A stretch of 46,796 nucleotides of DNA from an uncultured Burkholderiaceae bacterium (GCA_937871985.1 CALMPB010000519.1:1-46796); one strand, 5' to 3'; positions 37,081-45,681 are shown, counted from the first letter of the stretch. Translations and numbers: made by a program. The notes: generated by a model from the letters alone, not told the origin.

Positions 37081-39134
37081 GATGACTGCATCCTCATTTG
37101 CATCGGCTCCGCGCAGGCTTCATACGCCAAAGCCTGCGGGAATAACCCGCGCCGGATTCCGACCAGCGCCACGATCGCCCGCCCTTTGGAGGCTCTGGCT
37201 GCCGGCATGCCCGCCACGTCGGCCAGAGCGCTGTCCACTTTTTTCAGCAACACGCCGGCCGCGCAATCCCGCTGCGTCGAGCCGCCCTGAAAATAGGCGG
37301 CCAGCTCATCCAGCACGTGCTGGATTTTTCTGCCGCTTTCCGGCGTCAAACGAAGCTTGACCCTTTGCAGCAAGGCGATATCGGCCCCCACCCGCAAATC
37401 CAGCATGGCGTCGGACGCCCCCGCATCGTCGGGCTGCTGTGTAATGGCCAGCCGCGATTGCAGCAAGCCGATTCGATCCAGGATGCGGGCAGTGAACGAA
37501 TTGGTGCGCGCCAGCCGGTCGAGACCGGCCAGCGTGGCAAGGTCGCGCCGATTGGCTTTCTGGATACGGCCGGCGGCGCGTTCGGCGCTGATGGTGCGGA
37601 AAATGGCCGCATTGACCGCCGCCAGCCCGGTGCCCGCCAATTGCCCGATGATGCTGTTGGTAAACGAAATCAGATCCGCCGAATGCGCGTCCTGCAGGGC
37701 CAGCGCCCCCAACAGCCCAAACATGACGGCCGTCACCTGCAGCGCGATCGCCGGCCTGTGGATCAGGCATCCAATCACGAAAAAACTCGGAAACAACACC
37801 AGCACCAGCATTTCGAACGAATTGACCGTCGGCAGGATGACCAGCAGATACAAAGCGGACAGCGGCGCGGACAGCACGGTAAACACAAAGAACCTGCGGA
37901 TGAACGGCACGGGATTATCCATGACCGAGAAAAGGCAGCTGAACACCGCCGCCATCATGGCGGCCGTCGCGCCGTCCTTCCAGCCAGTCAATATCCACAG
38001 CGCACAGCACTCGATGGTGGTGAGCGCCGCGGCCGCGCCGGACAGCGCCGCCAGGCCGCGATCCCGATGCAGCACGACCTTGGCGGCGTTATGGCGCACC
38101 ACGCGCCTTTCATCCGCCGGCCGGCCGGTGTCGATGAGCCGGCGTAAACGCAGGCACTGGGCGTAAGTCTTCGCCAGCTCGCGCAGCCGCGTTGCCAGGC
38201 TGGCCGCAAGCATGTCGCGCCAGTCCGGCTGCGCCGGAATTTCCGCCAGGATGCGGCTCAGGATTCCGCGTATTTCCTGCAACTGTTCCGCGGAAGCCTC
38301 GGCCCCCGCATCGACCCATTGCGCAAGGCCGGACATGGCGAGCCGCAGGTCTTCGGGCAGCCCGCGCCCATCGGACTGGAAGGCGCGCACACGATCCTCG
38401 ACCGCCGAGATAAGCGGCGTCAGCGCGACAATGCGATTCTGCAAAGCCCGCAGGGTCTGCGCGGACCAGCGCAGGTTGTCGACCTCGAAAGGCACGTGGG
38501 TGGACAACAGCCGCAGCTGCGTTATGTCGTTGGCGAGCAGCCGCCTGTCCTTGGCGCGCGTATCGATATCGATGCCGCGCAAGACGTCCCCCATCCAGGC
38601 TCGCGCATCGGTCAGCGACTGGTCCAGCCCGGCCATCACCACGGGCCTTATCCCTTTCGGAAGTATCACGCTATGGATGAAGGTCGCGCACACGATGCCC
38701 AGGCTGATCTCTTCGACCCGGGCCACGGCCGTATTGAAAATGTCGGCGGGCTGCACGACCGAAGGGAAGCCGATCAAGGCGGCCGTATAGCCCGCCAGCA
38801 TGAAGACATACGAGCGCGGCGTGCGATCCAGCAAGGAAATGTACAGGCAAATTCCCAGCCAGCTTGCCATGGCCAGCGTCAACAGCTCGGGAGATTGGCT
38901 AAGGCGCGGCACCATGAACACCGTGGCGGCCGAACCCAGAAACGTGCCGCACAAACGATACAGCGCCTTGGAACGCACGCTTCCCACCCAGGGCTGCGTT
39001 ACCACGACGTAGGCCGTGGTGGCCGCCCAGAAAGGCCTGGGCAGATCGATGCTGTACGCCAGATAAAGCGCCAGCATTGCCGCCAGATAGCTTTTACCCG
39101 AGAACAGCATCTCGCCGGGAGCAGGCCACTTCAT
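37077..39134 (-). CDS. FUSC-family inner-membrane efflux protein (AaeB/fusaric acid resistance type)
   Basis: A 685-aa inner-membrane transporter. The N-terminal set of helices (about 12-165) starts at LFSGKSYLAAMLALYLAYSIDLPRPFWAATTAYVVVTQPWVGS, a typical FUSC opening. A cytoplasmic region (about 170-355) and a second set of helices (about 360-510), then a C-terminal soluble tail, follow. Relatives export aromatic acids such as p-hydroxybenzoate or fusaric acid. It overlaps the marR stop by 4 nt and the DUF1656 start by 4 nt, so it is coupled on both sides. The true substrate is unknown. Confidence 0.92.
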   Translation of the reverse strand: MKWPAPGEMLFSGKSYLAAMLALYLAYSIDLPRPFWAATTAYVVVTQPWVGSVRSKALYRLCGTFLGSAATVFMVPRLSQSPELLTLAMASWLGICLYISLLDRTPRSYVFMLAGYTAALIGFPSVVQPADIFNTAVARVEEISLGIVCATFIHSVILPKGIRPVVMAGLDQSLTDARAWMGDVLRGIDIDTRAKDRRLLANDITQLRLLSTHVPFEVDNLRWSAQTLRALQNRIVALTPLISAVEDRVRAFQSDGRGLPEDLRLAMSGLAQWVDAGAEASAEQLQEIRGILSRILAEIPAQPDWRDMLAASLATRLRELAKTYAQCLRLRRLIDTGRPADERRVVRHNAAKVVLHRDRGLAALSGAAAALTTIECCALWILTGWKDGATAAMMAAVFSCLFSVMDNPVPFIRRFFVFTVLSAPLSALYLLVILPTVNSFEMLVLVLFPSFFVIGCLIHRPAIALQVTAVMFGLLGALALQDAHSADLISFTNSIIGQLAGTGLAAVNAAIFRTISAERAAGRIQKANRRDLATLAGLDRLARTNSFTARILDRIGLLQSRLAITQQPDDAGASDAMLDLRVGADIALLQRVKLRLTPESGRKIQHVLDELAAYFQGGSTQRDCAAGVLLKKVDSALADVAGMPAARASKGRAIVALVGIRRGLFPQALAYEACAEPMQMRMQSS

Positions 39135-39655
39135 TTTGCCGCCTTCGTCTCCGTCTTCCCGGCCGCGACGGCCGCCAGGCCGGACTTCAGTGTGTCCAGC
39201 ACCCGCAAAAAGGTGTCGGCGTCTTCACGCGACACGCCTTCGAAGATGCGGCGGCGAAGATCCACCAACAACGCCTCGACGTCCGCCACGACAGCGCGGC
39301 CCAGCTTCGTAAGATGCAGGGTCTTGGCGCGGCGGTCGTCGGGGTCGTCCTTGCGCGCCAGGAAACCGTTGGCCTCCAGTTGGTCGAGCAGCCGCACCAA
39401 CGAAGGCGCTTCGATGCCCAGCTCTTCCGCAACCACCTTCTGCCGCACGCCGTCGCCCATTCTGCCCACTATCACGACTGGCCAGGCAGTGGCCGTTGAC
39501 AGGCCCAGTTCGGCCAGGGAGCCGTCGGCGGCCTGGCGGTAGGCCCGGCTCATGCGGGTCAGCGAGGTCGTCACGTCCATCAGGACGGGATCGGAAGGAC
39601 GGCTATGGGAGCGTGTCATGGGCGATTCATGCGCGTGGCGGCCCACGCGACTCAT
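39131..39655 (-). CDS. MarR-family regulator of the efflux operon
   Basis: A 174-aa (or shorter) winged-helix regulator that opens the efflux operon. The DNA-binding core (about 65-115) has the recognition helix region VVAEELGIEAPSLVRLLDQLEANGFLARKDDPDDRRAKTLHLT, with the DxRxK wing loop typical of MarR. Helices at both ends form the dimer. The start is uncertain: ATG at 39655 (MSRVGRHAH) or ATG at 39619 (MTRSHSRP); neither has a clear ribosome site. Likely a repressor released by an aromatic ligand that the pump exports. It probably represses itself through the inverted repeats beside its promoter. Confidence 0.9.
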   Translation of the reverse strand: MSRVGRHAHESPMTRSHSRPSDPVLMDVTTSLTRMSRAYRQAADGSLAELGLSTATAWPVVIVGRMGDGVRQKVVAEELGIEAPSLVRLLDQLEANGFLARKDDPDDRRAKTLHLTKLGRAVVADVEALLVDLRRRIFEGVSREDADTFLRVLDTLKSGLAAVAAGKTETKAAK

Positions 39656-39666
39656 TAAGGTTTTTG

Positions 39667-39693
39667 TTAGCCAACTATTAATTAGCTTGCTAA
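39667..39693 (-). promoter_or_regulatory. Putative MarR operator
   Basis: TTAGC-TT-GCTAA (39682-39693) is a perfect 5-bp-arm palindrome. TTAGCCAACTA (39667-39677) is a related imperfect copy whose start lies 15 bp from that of the first. GTTAGC and GCTAAC also frame the whole segment. It lies just downstream of the -10 box and should cover the transcription start. Confidence 0.7.
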
Positions 39694-39698
39694 CTATA

Positions 39699-39728
39699 AG
39701 TATAAAAACCTGCCTTATCGCTTGTCAA
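39699..39728 (-). promoter_or_regulatory. Promoter of the marR-FUSC-DUF1656-HlyD-OMF operon
   Basis: Read on the minus strand, TTGACA (39728-39723) is a consensus -35 box and TATACT (39704-39699) a near-consensus -10 box, with an 18-bp spacer (TTATAC gives 17). It is one of the best promoter matches in the window. It lies between the ampG stop codon and marR. Confidence 0.8.
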
Positions 39729-39742
39729 CCATTTTGAAGGAA

Positions 39743-40957
39743 TCAGGACTTGGCCGCGGTCTCTTCCCCGGAGGAATCCAGGCTGCGGATTTCGGCCCGC
39801 TTCCACCACAGCAGCAGCAGCCCCGGCACGCCGATGAACACCGTCACCACGAAGAATGCGGGCCATCCCAGGCTTTCGACCAGCGGCGGCGTGAATGGCC
39901 CGGCCAGATACGTGCGGCCCACCGCCGACAGGGCCGACAACAAGGCGAACTGGGTCGCCGAAAACTCCTGTTTGCACAATGCCATCAGCAGGGCGACGAA
40001 AGCCGCCGTGCCCAGGCCGCCGCATATGTTTTCCAGGGCCACCACCAGCCCCATCGAATAGATATGGGGCGGCGTCACCGCCAGCACCCAATATCCGAAG
40101 TTGGAAACCGCCTGCAAGATGCCGAATATCATCAGCGACCGGTACAGGCCCAGGCGGGCCATGATGGAGCCGCCCGCCAGCGCGCCGGCGATGGTGGCGA
40201 TCAACCCGAAGATCTTGTTGACCATGCCGACCTCTTCAGGGCTGAACCCAGCGCCGCGAATCAGGAAGGTCGTGGACAGCGCTCCCGCAAAAGCGTCACC
40301 CAGCTTGTACAGCACGATCAGCAGCAATATAAGCACGGCGCCGCGCCGGCTGAAAAATTCCGACAGCGGCTCCACGACGGCCAGGGCCAGCGTGCGCGGC
40401 GCTTTGGCCACCGTTTCGGGCTCCGGCGCCAACAGCGTGGCCAGCGCACACAGCAGCATGAAGACGCCCATGAGCACATAGGTGTAGCGCCAGCCGAGCC
40501 AGGTTCCGGCCAGCACCAGCGCCAGCCCGCCCGACACGATCATGGCGATCCGGTAGCCCATGACCTTGACCGCCGCCCCCGCCGCGCGCTCGCTGTCATG
40601 CAGAACGTCCGTGCTGTAGGCATCGAAGGCGATGTCCTGCGTGGCGGACAAGAACGCCACCACCACCGCCAGCACGGCCAGCCAGGCCAGCTCGGTCGAG
40701 GGCGAGAAAAATCCCATCGCGGCAATCACGAGAGCCAGCAGCACCTGGCAAACGAGAATCCAGCCGCGCCGCCGCCCAAGAATGGGCGGCGCATACCGGT
40801 CGACCAGCGGCGCCCACAGGAACTTGAGCGTATAGGCAGTGCCCACCAGGGTAAGAAAGCCGATGTTTTGCAGGGAGACATTGGACACCGTGGCCCAGGC
40901 CTGCAAGGTTCCGCTGGTGAGCGCCAGCGGCAAGCCGCTGGCAAAACCCAGGATCAA
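39743..40957 (-). CDS. ampG: AmpG-family muropeptide permease
   Basis: A major-facilitator protein of at least 404 residues that imports anhydro-muropeptides for cell-wall recycling. About twelve helices are visible, with the AmpG opening LILGFASGLPLALTSGTLQAW, LKFLWAPLVDRY after helix 2 and SATQDIAFDAYSTDVL. The start is a problem. The TTG at 40957 is the first standard start codon and lacks a ribosome site, yet the frame stays open upstream through SNVYASPRVIPL, which looks like real AmpG N-terminus. AGGAG at 41016-41012 precedes an ATC codon at 41005 by 6 nt. The true protein may start there, with ATC as initiator. It follows metW directly. Confidence 0.88.
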   Translation of the reverse strand: MILGFASGLPLALTSGTLQAWATVSNVSLQNIGFLTLVGTAYTLKFLWAPLVDRYAPPILGRRRGWILVCQVLLALVIAAMGFFSPSTELAWLAVLAVVVAFLSATQDIAFDAYSTDVLHDSERAAGAAVKVMGYRIAMIVSGGLALVLAGTWLGWRYTYVLMGVFMLLCALATLLAPEPETVAKAPRTLALAVVEPLSEFFSRRGAVLILLLIVLYKLGDAFAGALSTTFLIRGAGFSPEEVGMVNKIFGLIATIAGALAGGSIMARLGLYRSLMIFGILQAVSNFGYWVLAVTPPHIYSMGLVVALENICGGLGTAAFVALLMALCKQEFSATQFALLSALSAVGRTYLAGPFTPPLVESLGWPAFFVVTVFIGVPGLLLLWWKRAEIRSLDSSGEETAAKS

Positions 40958-41007
40958 TAAAGGGATGACTCGTGGACTGGCATAGACATTGGACGGCGAA
41001 ACGATGA

Positions 41008-41658
41008 TCAGCTCCTGTTGCCCGCGACCCAGTTGGGAGATTCGAACCGGTACACCGCCAGCGTACTGCGCCAGCCCGGCAGGAACTTGACCTCGCGGTC
41101 GTCATTGAAGGTTGCCAGATGCGTAATGCGCAAGTCCAGCGAAGCCGCGAGATCCTGGAAGTCCTTCAGCGTACACAAATGGATATTGGGGGTGTTGTAC
41201 CACTGGTAGGGCATTTCGCCCGTTACCGGCATATGTCCGCGCAGGATGGACCAGCCATGCGGCCAATAGCCGAAATTGGGGAACGACACAATGCCGAAGC
41301 GCGCGACCCGCGCCATTTCGCGCAGGATGTGCTCGGTATGATGCATGGACTGCAAGGTTTGCGACAGCACCACCGAATCGAACTGCATGCCGTCGAACAG
41401 CGCCAGGCCCTCTTCCAGATTCTGCTGGATGACCCGTACGCCGCGCCGCACCGACGCAATGACGCGCTCGTCATCCAGCTCGACCCCCACTCCGTCCACG
41501 TTTTTTTGGTCGCGCAAATACGCCAGCAGCGTGCCGTCGGCGCAACCCAGGTCCAGAACCCGGGTGTTGGGCTCGATCCAGCCGGCTATGCGCACCAGAT
41601 CCTGCCGGATGGCGCCGCGCGAGGTACTGGCTGGCTTGGCGGGTAACAAGGTGCTCAT
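41008..41658 (-). CDS. metW: Methionine biosynthesis protein MetW
   Basis: A 216-aa SAM-dependent methyltransferase-fold protein found next to metX in many Proteobacteria. The SAM-binding motif [14 protein letters not shown] lies near residue 36. The typical MetW segments [37 protein letters not shown] and [28 protein letters not shown] are present. It overlaps metX by 4 nt (ATGA). In several bacteria MetW is needed for full MetX activity. The last codons hold AGGAG, the ribosome site for the next gene. Confidence 0.95.
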   Translation of the reverse strand: MSTLLPAKPASTSRGAIRQDLVRIAGWIEPNTRVLDLGCADGTLLAYLRDQKNVDGVGVELDDERVIASVRRGVRVIQQNLEEGLALFDGMQFDSVVLSQTLQSMHHTEHILREMARVARFGIVSFPNFGYWPHGWSILRGHMPVTGEMPYQWYNTPNIHLCTLKDFQDLAASLDLRITHLATFNDDREVKFLPGWRSTLAVYRFESPNWVAGNRS

Positions 41659-42899
41659 GCCAGGACTCCCGTGATGGACTGCCGCGCGGGCAAGCCGAGC
41701 TTGGCCGCGATCTGGTCGTAATAGCCCTGCACCACGGCATGGTAGCGGGCGTCATCCAGCAGAAAGGCATCGTGGCCGTGCGGCGCGTCGATTTCAGCGT
41801 ACGTGACGGGCCGCTTGCCCTTGAGCAGGGCGCTGACGATTTCGCGCGACCGGGCCGGAGGGAACCGCCAGTCGGTGCCGAAAGAAACGACCAGGAACTC
41901 GGCCTGCGCCACGCTGAACGCCTGGGCCAGATCGCCGCCGTAATGACGCGAGGGGTCGAAATAATCGAGCGCGCGGGTGATCAGCAAATACGTATTGGCA
42001 TCGAAATACGTGGAGAATTTTTCGCCCTGATAGCGCAGATAGGACTCGACCTCGAACTCCACGTCGTAGCCGTAGTGGTACTCGCCGTTTTCGGCGGGCG
42101 CGCGCTGATTGCGGCCGAATCGTTCGTCCATGTCGTCGTCGGACAAATACGTAATGTGGGCCAGCATGCGAGCCACCGACAGCCCCCGCTTGGGCACGGT
42201 ATCGTAGGCGTAATAGTCGCCGCCGTGAAAATCGGGGTCGCTGATGATGGCGCGGCGCGCCACTTCGTTGAAAGCGATGTTCTGCGCCGTCAGGCGCGGG
42301 GTGCTGGCCACGACCACGCAATGCCCGACCCGGTCCGGGCAACTGATGGCCCATCCCAGGGCTTGCATTCCCCCCAGCGACCCACCCATGACGGCGGCGA
42401 ATTTACGGATGCCGAAATGGTCGGCCAGGCGCACCTGGGCATCGACCCAATCGCGCACGGTAAGCATGGGAAACGCCGCCCCCCACGGCTTGCCGGTGGC
42501 CGGGTTGATGCTGGCCGGCCCGGTCGAGCCGAAACAGGAGCCGATATTGTTGACGCCGATGACGAAAAACCTTTCGGTATCAACGGCTTTTCCAGGGCCC
42601 ACCATGTTGTCCCACCAGCCGACATCCTTGGGATTGGCGGCGGAAATCCCCGCCACGTGATGCGAGGCATTCAAGGCATGGCAAATCAGCACGGCATTGC
42701 TGCATTCGGCGTTCAGCGTGCCGTAGGTTTCAACCGCCAGTTCATAGCTGGGCAGCACTTGGCCGCTTGCCAGAGGCAAGGGTTCGTGGAAGGCGATGGT
42801 GCGGGGGGAAACGATGCCGACGGAGCCGGTGGGAACGGTGCTGCTGATTGCGGCCGGCGTTGCGATGCCGGGCTCGGAATAGGTTATCGACTGGGCCAT
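41655..42899 (-). CDS. metX: Homoserine O-acyltransferase MetX
   Basis: A 414-aa alpha/beta-hydrolase-fold enzyme that acylates homoserine in the first committed step of methionine synthesis. The nucleophile is S174 in [13 protein letters not shown], the acid is D343 in FGTDWRFPP and the base is H376 in [13 protein letters not shown]-type annotation of betaproteobacterial relatives usually calls succinyl-CoA the donor, but the donor cannot be settled from motifs here. The start at 42899 has GAGG 6 nt upstream. That ribosome site is part of a SAM-II-type riboswitch, so high SAM should shut off translation. metW overlaps it by 4 nt. Confidence 0.95.
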   Translation of the reverse strand: MAQSITYSEPGIATPAAISSTVPTGSVGIVSPRTIAFHEPLPLASGQVLPSYELAVETYGTLNAECSNAVLICHALNASHHVAGISAANPKDVGWWDNMVGPGKAVDTERFFVIGVNNIGSCFGSTGPASINPATGKPWGAAFPMLTVRDWVDAQVRLADHFGIRKFAAVMGGSLGGMQALGWAISCPDRVGHCVVVASTPRLTAQNIAFNEVARRAIISDPDFHGGDYYAYDTVPKRGLSVARMLAHITYLSDDDMDERFGRNQRAPAENGEYHYGYDVEFEVESYLRYQGEKFSTYFDANTYLLITRALDYFDPSRHYGGDLAQAFSVAQAEFLVVSFGTDWRFPPARSREIVSALLKGKRPVTYAEIDAPHGHDAFLLDDARYHAVVQGYYDQIAAKLGLPARQSITGVLA

Positions 42900-42903
42900 A
42901 AAG

Positions 42904-42961
42904 GACCTCTTTAGCTGGATTTATGAGGCGCCCGCAAGCAGATCAAGCAAATCGGCGCTAT
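42904..42961 (-). promoter_or_regulatory. SAM-II riboswitch of metX
   Basis: Read on the minus strand, the leader shows GCGC, CGATTTG, a short linker, GCGGGCGCC, CATAAAT and GCTAAAGAGGT in the order and spacing of the SAM-II (metA) aptamer. Its H-type pseudoknot ends in the conserved GCUAAA-AGG block. The AGAGG ribosome site of metX (42910-42906) is inside that block, 6 nt from the start codon. Binding of S-adenosylmethionine should therefore hide it. SAM-II is best known from Alphaproteobacteria. Confidence 0.88.
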
Positions 42962-43039
42962 AGGAATCACGAAGCTGCATTTTATCACTTTCTATTGTTA
43001 CACCCCCGGCATGGAATTGTCCTCGTCCGTTTTACCTTC

Positions 43040-43068
43040 TTGGCAATAATTGATACATTCACTCATAA
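43040..43068 (+). promoter_or_regulatory. Candidate promoter of the orphan LuxR-type gene
   Basis: TTGGCA (43040-43045) and TCATAA (43063-43068) are 17 bp apart in an A/T-rich stretch, 31 nt before the first ATG. The -10 box is weak. Confidence 0.35.
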
Positions 43069-43099
43069 ATAGTAAAACAACCACAAACAAATCAATACT

Positions 43100-43432
43100 A
43101 TGGAGACGCTGCTGATGAAGACCCTAACACCCAGGGAACTAACATGTCTTGGCTGGGCCGCCATTGGTAAAACAAGCTGGGAAATGGGCGTCATACTCGG
43201 GCTGACTGAACGCACCGTAAACTTTCATATCCATAATGCCTGCAAGAAACTGCAGGTGCACAGCCGCCAGGCGGCCATTACCGCATTGCTCCGGGCCGGC
43301 ATGCTGCCGAACATCACCGGCCACCCACCGCCAGCCCCTTCAAAAACTCCTGCGCCTGCTGTTCCGGAAATGCATCTGCGCGAGCCGTCACCATCCCCTC
43401 GACCAATGCATGCGGCAGCACCCAAGTCGTAG
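43100..43432 (+). CDS. Orphan LuxR-type DNA-binding domain protein
   Basis: A 110-aa protein made almost only of a LuxR/GerE helix-turn-helix domain (about 8-70): LTPRELTCLGWAAIGKTSWEMG then LTERTVNFHIHNACKKLQ. This is the version found at the C-terminus of quorum-sensing regulators such as LasR or RhlR. The autoinducer-binding domain is absent. Residues 72-110 are proline-rich low complexity and are encoded wholly antisense to the 3' end of the convergent lipoprotein gene. The start may be ATG 43100, or ATG 43115, which has GGAG 9 nt upstream. A remnant of a larger regulator or a standalone competitor are both possible. Confidence 0.75.
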   Translation: METLLMKTLTPRELTCLGWAAIGKTSWEMGVILGLTERTVNFHIHNACKKLQVHSRQAAITALLRAGMLPNITGHPPPAPSKTPAPAVPEMHLREPSPSPRPMHAAAPKS

Positions 43433-43832
43433 CCCGCAAACGCACCGCGCCCTTGCCCGAATCCTTGCCCGTGATTTCGAAAGGCTGGCCGAAAGCCGGC
43501 AGCTCGGCGGGAATATCCACGCCCAGGTTCTGGTAGAACGAAGCCATGACAGTCTGCCCCATTCTGGTGCGCGCCGCTTCGTCTTTTTCAAGCGCCTCGG
43601 GCAACGGCGCGTATCCGACCGCAAACACGGCGTCATTGACCGTGGCAGCCGTCAGGCTGAACTCGACCGCATGGCCCGCAAAATCCAAGGTGCGCTTCGC
43701 CGTTTCGGGCTTGTCGGGAAAAATCGCCTGAACCATGCCGTCGGCCACCTGCACCTGGCGCCAGTTATACTCCGGCGAGCATCCCGTCAGCATTCCCAAC
43801 AGCAAGATCATCAAACAGGCATACCGCGCCAT
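43314..43832 (-). CDS. Small predicted lipoprotein of unknown function
   Basis: A 172-aa protein with a signal peptide ending in a lipobox, L-T-G-C, that makes C18 the lipidated residue. The mature part (about 19-172) is a compact mixed domain with NWRQVQVADGMVQAIFPDKPETAKRTLDFAGHAVEF. No named family is recognised with certainty. I chose the ATG at 43832 because GGGGGA precedes it; longer in-frame starts give no signal peptide. It is divergent from gshA, and its last 119 bp overlap the orphan LuxR gene on the other strand. Confidence 0.82.
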   Translation of the reverse strand: MARYACLMILLLGMLTGCSPEYNWRQVQVADGMVQAIFPDKPETAKRTLDFAGHAVEFSLTAATVNDAVFAVGYAPLPEALEKDEAARTRMGQTVMASFYQNLGVDIPAELPAFGQPFEITGKDSGKGAVRLRATTWVLPHALVEGMVTARADAFPEQQAQEFLKGLAVGGR

Positions 43833-43892
43833 AGTTCCCCCTTTTTCATGTTCCGTCCCCGCCCCCGCCAAACCGTTACGCCGACGGACGAT

Positions 43893-43913
43893 GCGCACAA
43901 ATAAATCGTGCGC
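43893..43913. other. Inverted repeat in the lipoprotein / gshA divergent region
   Basis: GCGCAC (43893-43898) and GTGCGC (43908-43913) pair across the 9-nt A/T-rich loop AAATAAATC. A TAAAAT box lies about 25 bp further on, just before gshA. The repeat may be an operator for one or both divergent genes, or a weak hairpin. Confidence 0.3.
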
Positions 43914-43967
43914 GTATTTTAAGGTGTCGGGTAAAATCCGCAGCGATACCTTTGAAAAGACACCCGC

Positions 43968-45548
43968 ATGACACAACGCACCCAACGCCACTCCGTACTG
44001 CGCTCGCACCTTCCCGTGCTGGCCAGGATATTACGCGGCATTGAAAAAGAAGGCCTGCGGGTGGATGCTCAGGGAATGCTGGCCGCCACGCCGCATCCGT
44101 CCGCCCTGGGCAGCGCGCTCACCAACCCAAAAATCACCACCGACTACTCCGAAGCATTGCTCGAGCTCATAACCGGCACGCACGCAACGGTGCCCTCGCT
44201 GCTGGGCGAGCTCGAAGACGTGCACCGCTTCGTCGCCAGCCAGCTCGACGGCGAAATCATCTGGAACCAGTCCATGCCGGCCCATCTGCCGGCCGAGGCC
44301 GACATCCCCATCGCCTGGTACGGCAGGTCGAACACCGGCATGCTCAAGCATGTGTACCGGCGCGGCCTGGCCGAGCGCTACGGCAAGGCCATGCAATGCA
44401 TCGCGGGCGTGCATTACAACTTTTCCGTGCCTGACGAGTTCTGGGACATCCTCGATACCGAAGGCGCCACCCAGGAAGAAAAACGTTCCAAGGGCTATAT
44501 GGCCCTCATCCGCAACTTCACGCGGTACTCCTGGCTGCTTATGTATTTGTTCGGCAACTCGCCCGCCGTCTCGGCCAGGTTCCTCGAGGGCGTCACCCAC
44601 GACCTGTCGACACTGGACGACGACACGCTGTACCTGCCGTACGCCACCAGCCTGCGCATGAGCGACCTGGGCTACAACAACAAGGCCCAATCCGACCTCG
44701 AGCTTTGCTACAACGACATCGAAACCTTCCTGAGCCGGCTTTACGTGGCGGTAACCACGCCCTGGCCGCCTTATCAGGCCCTGGGCACGCACCGCAACGG
44801 CGAATGGATCCAGCTCAATACCAATTTGCTGCAGATCGAAAACGAGTACTACTCCAGCATCCGCCCCAAACGCACCACCGAACGCTGTGAAAGGCCCTCC
44901 ACGGCACTGGCCGCGCGCGGCGTGCAATACATCGAGGTGCGCTGCCTGGATATCGACCCCGCCTCCCCCATCGGCATCACGGCACAGACCAGCCATTTCA
45001 TGGACGCCTTCCTGCTGTTTTGCGCGGTGGAAGACAGCCCCTTCTTTCCCCAGAACGGCTTTTGCCACGACAGCCAGGACAACTTCGGCCTGGTGGCGAA
45101 AATGGGTCGCAAGCCGGGGCTGGCTCTCGTCAAAAGCAACAAGCCCATCAGCCTCATGGACTGGGCCAGCGAAATCCTGGAAGGCATGCTGCCTTATGCC
45201 GACCTGCTCGATGCCACCTACGGCGGGCAAAACCATGTCCAGGCCGTGCTTGCGCAGCACCCCAAAGTTTCCGACCCGGACGCCACGCCGTCCGCCCAAC
45301 TGCTGCAGCACCTGCGCGACGAAGGCATAGGCCTGCACGACTACACGCTGCGCCAAAGCCGCGCCCACCACGAGTGGCTGCGCGCCAACCCCCTGGACGC
45401 GGCGGTACAGGAACAGTTCATGAGCGACGCGGCCCAATCGCTGCGGGCACAATTACAGATCGAGCAAAGCGACACGGAAAGCTTCGACGCCTACGTGGCC
45501 CGCTACCACGCCGGCCTGAAAAATCCGCTGACCGAAGCCCATACCTGA
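43968..45548 (+). CDS. gshA: Glutamate-cysteine ligase
   Basis: A 526-aa cytoplasmic ligase that makes gamma-glutamylcysteine, the first step of glutathione synthesis. The protein matches the E. coli-type GshA. It shows RGIEKEGLRVDAQG and LTNPKITTDYSEALLELITGTH near the N-terminus, YGKAMQCIAGVHYNFSVPDEFW, LYLPYATSLRMSDLGY, and IEVRCLDIDPASPIGI. Length is normal for this class. A TAAAAT box lies about 35 nt before the ATG. It is a single gene; a hairpin that terminates the opposite transcript follows. Confidence 0.95.
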   Translation: MTQRTQRHSVLRSHLPVLARILRGIEKEGLRVDAQGMLAATPHPSALGSALTNPKITTDYSEALLELITGTHATVPSLLGELEDVHRFVASQLDGEIIWNQSMPAHLPAEADIPIAWYGRSNTGMLKHVYRRGLAERYGKAMQCIAGVHYNFSVPDEFWDILDTEGATQEEKRSKGYMALIRNFTRYSWLLMYLFGNSPAVSARFLEGVTHDLSTLDDDTLYLPYATSLRMSDLGYNNKAQSDLELCYNDIETFLSRLYVAVTTPWPPYQALGTHRNGEWIQLNTNLLQIENEYYSSIRPKRTTERCERPSTALAARGVQYIEVRCLDIDPASPIGITAQTSHFMDAFLLFCAVEDSPFFPQNGFCHDSQDNFGLVAKMGRKPGLALVKSNKPISLMDWASEILEGMLPYADLLDATYGGQNHVQAVLAQHPKVSDPDATPSAQLLQHLRDEGIGLHDYTLRQSRAHHEWLRANPLDAAVQEQFMSDAAQSLRAQLQIEQSDTESFDAYVARYHAGLKNPLTEAHT

Positions 45549-45615
45549 ACAGTCCGGCGGCTGGCGGCCCCGCCATCGCTGCTGTCGCGCGTACTCGTGC
45601 GGCAGGCGGCGATTG

Positions 45616-45645
45616 CAAAAAAGCCCCGGCCGGGAGGCCGGGGCT
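45616..45645 (-). terminator. Terminator of the sulfatase-family gene
   Basis: AGCCCCGGCC (45622-45631) and GGCCGGGGCT (45636-45645) form a perfect 10-bp stem with loop GGGA. On the minus strand it is followed by a run of six T residues (the A-run at 45617-45622), the normal intrinsic terminator form. On the plus strand no T-run follows, so it acts mainly for the leftward gene, though the stem may also stabilise the gshA transcript end. Confidence 0.88.
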
Positions 45646-45681
45646 CGCATACAGCCCTTTTCAAATTGACAGGCTCTGGCT

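Noticed and set aside
41020..41050. tRNA-like T-arm sequence (GGTTCGAATC on the minus strand)
   Set aside because: It lies within the conserved MetW C-terminal coding region, and no acceptor, D or anticodon arms can be drawn around it.
43040..43056. Possible sigma-54 promoter before the orphan LuxR-type gene
   Set aside because: TTGGCA resembles the -24 element, but the -12 element reads TTGAT instead of TTGC, so the essential GC is missing.
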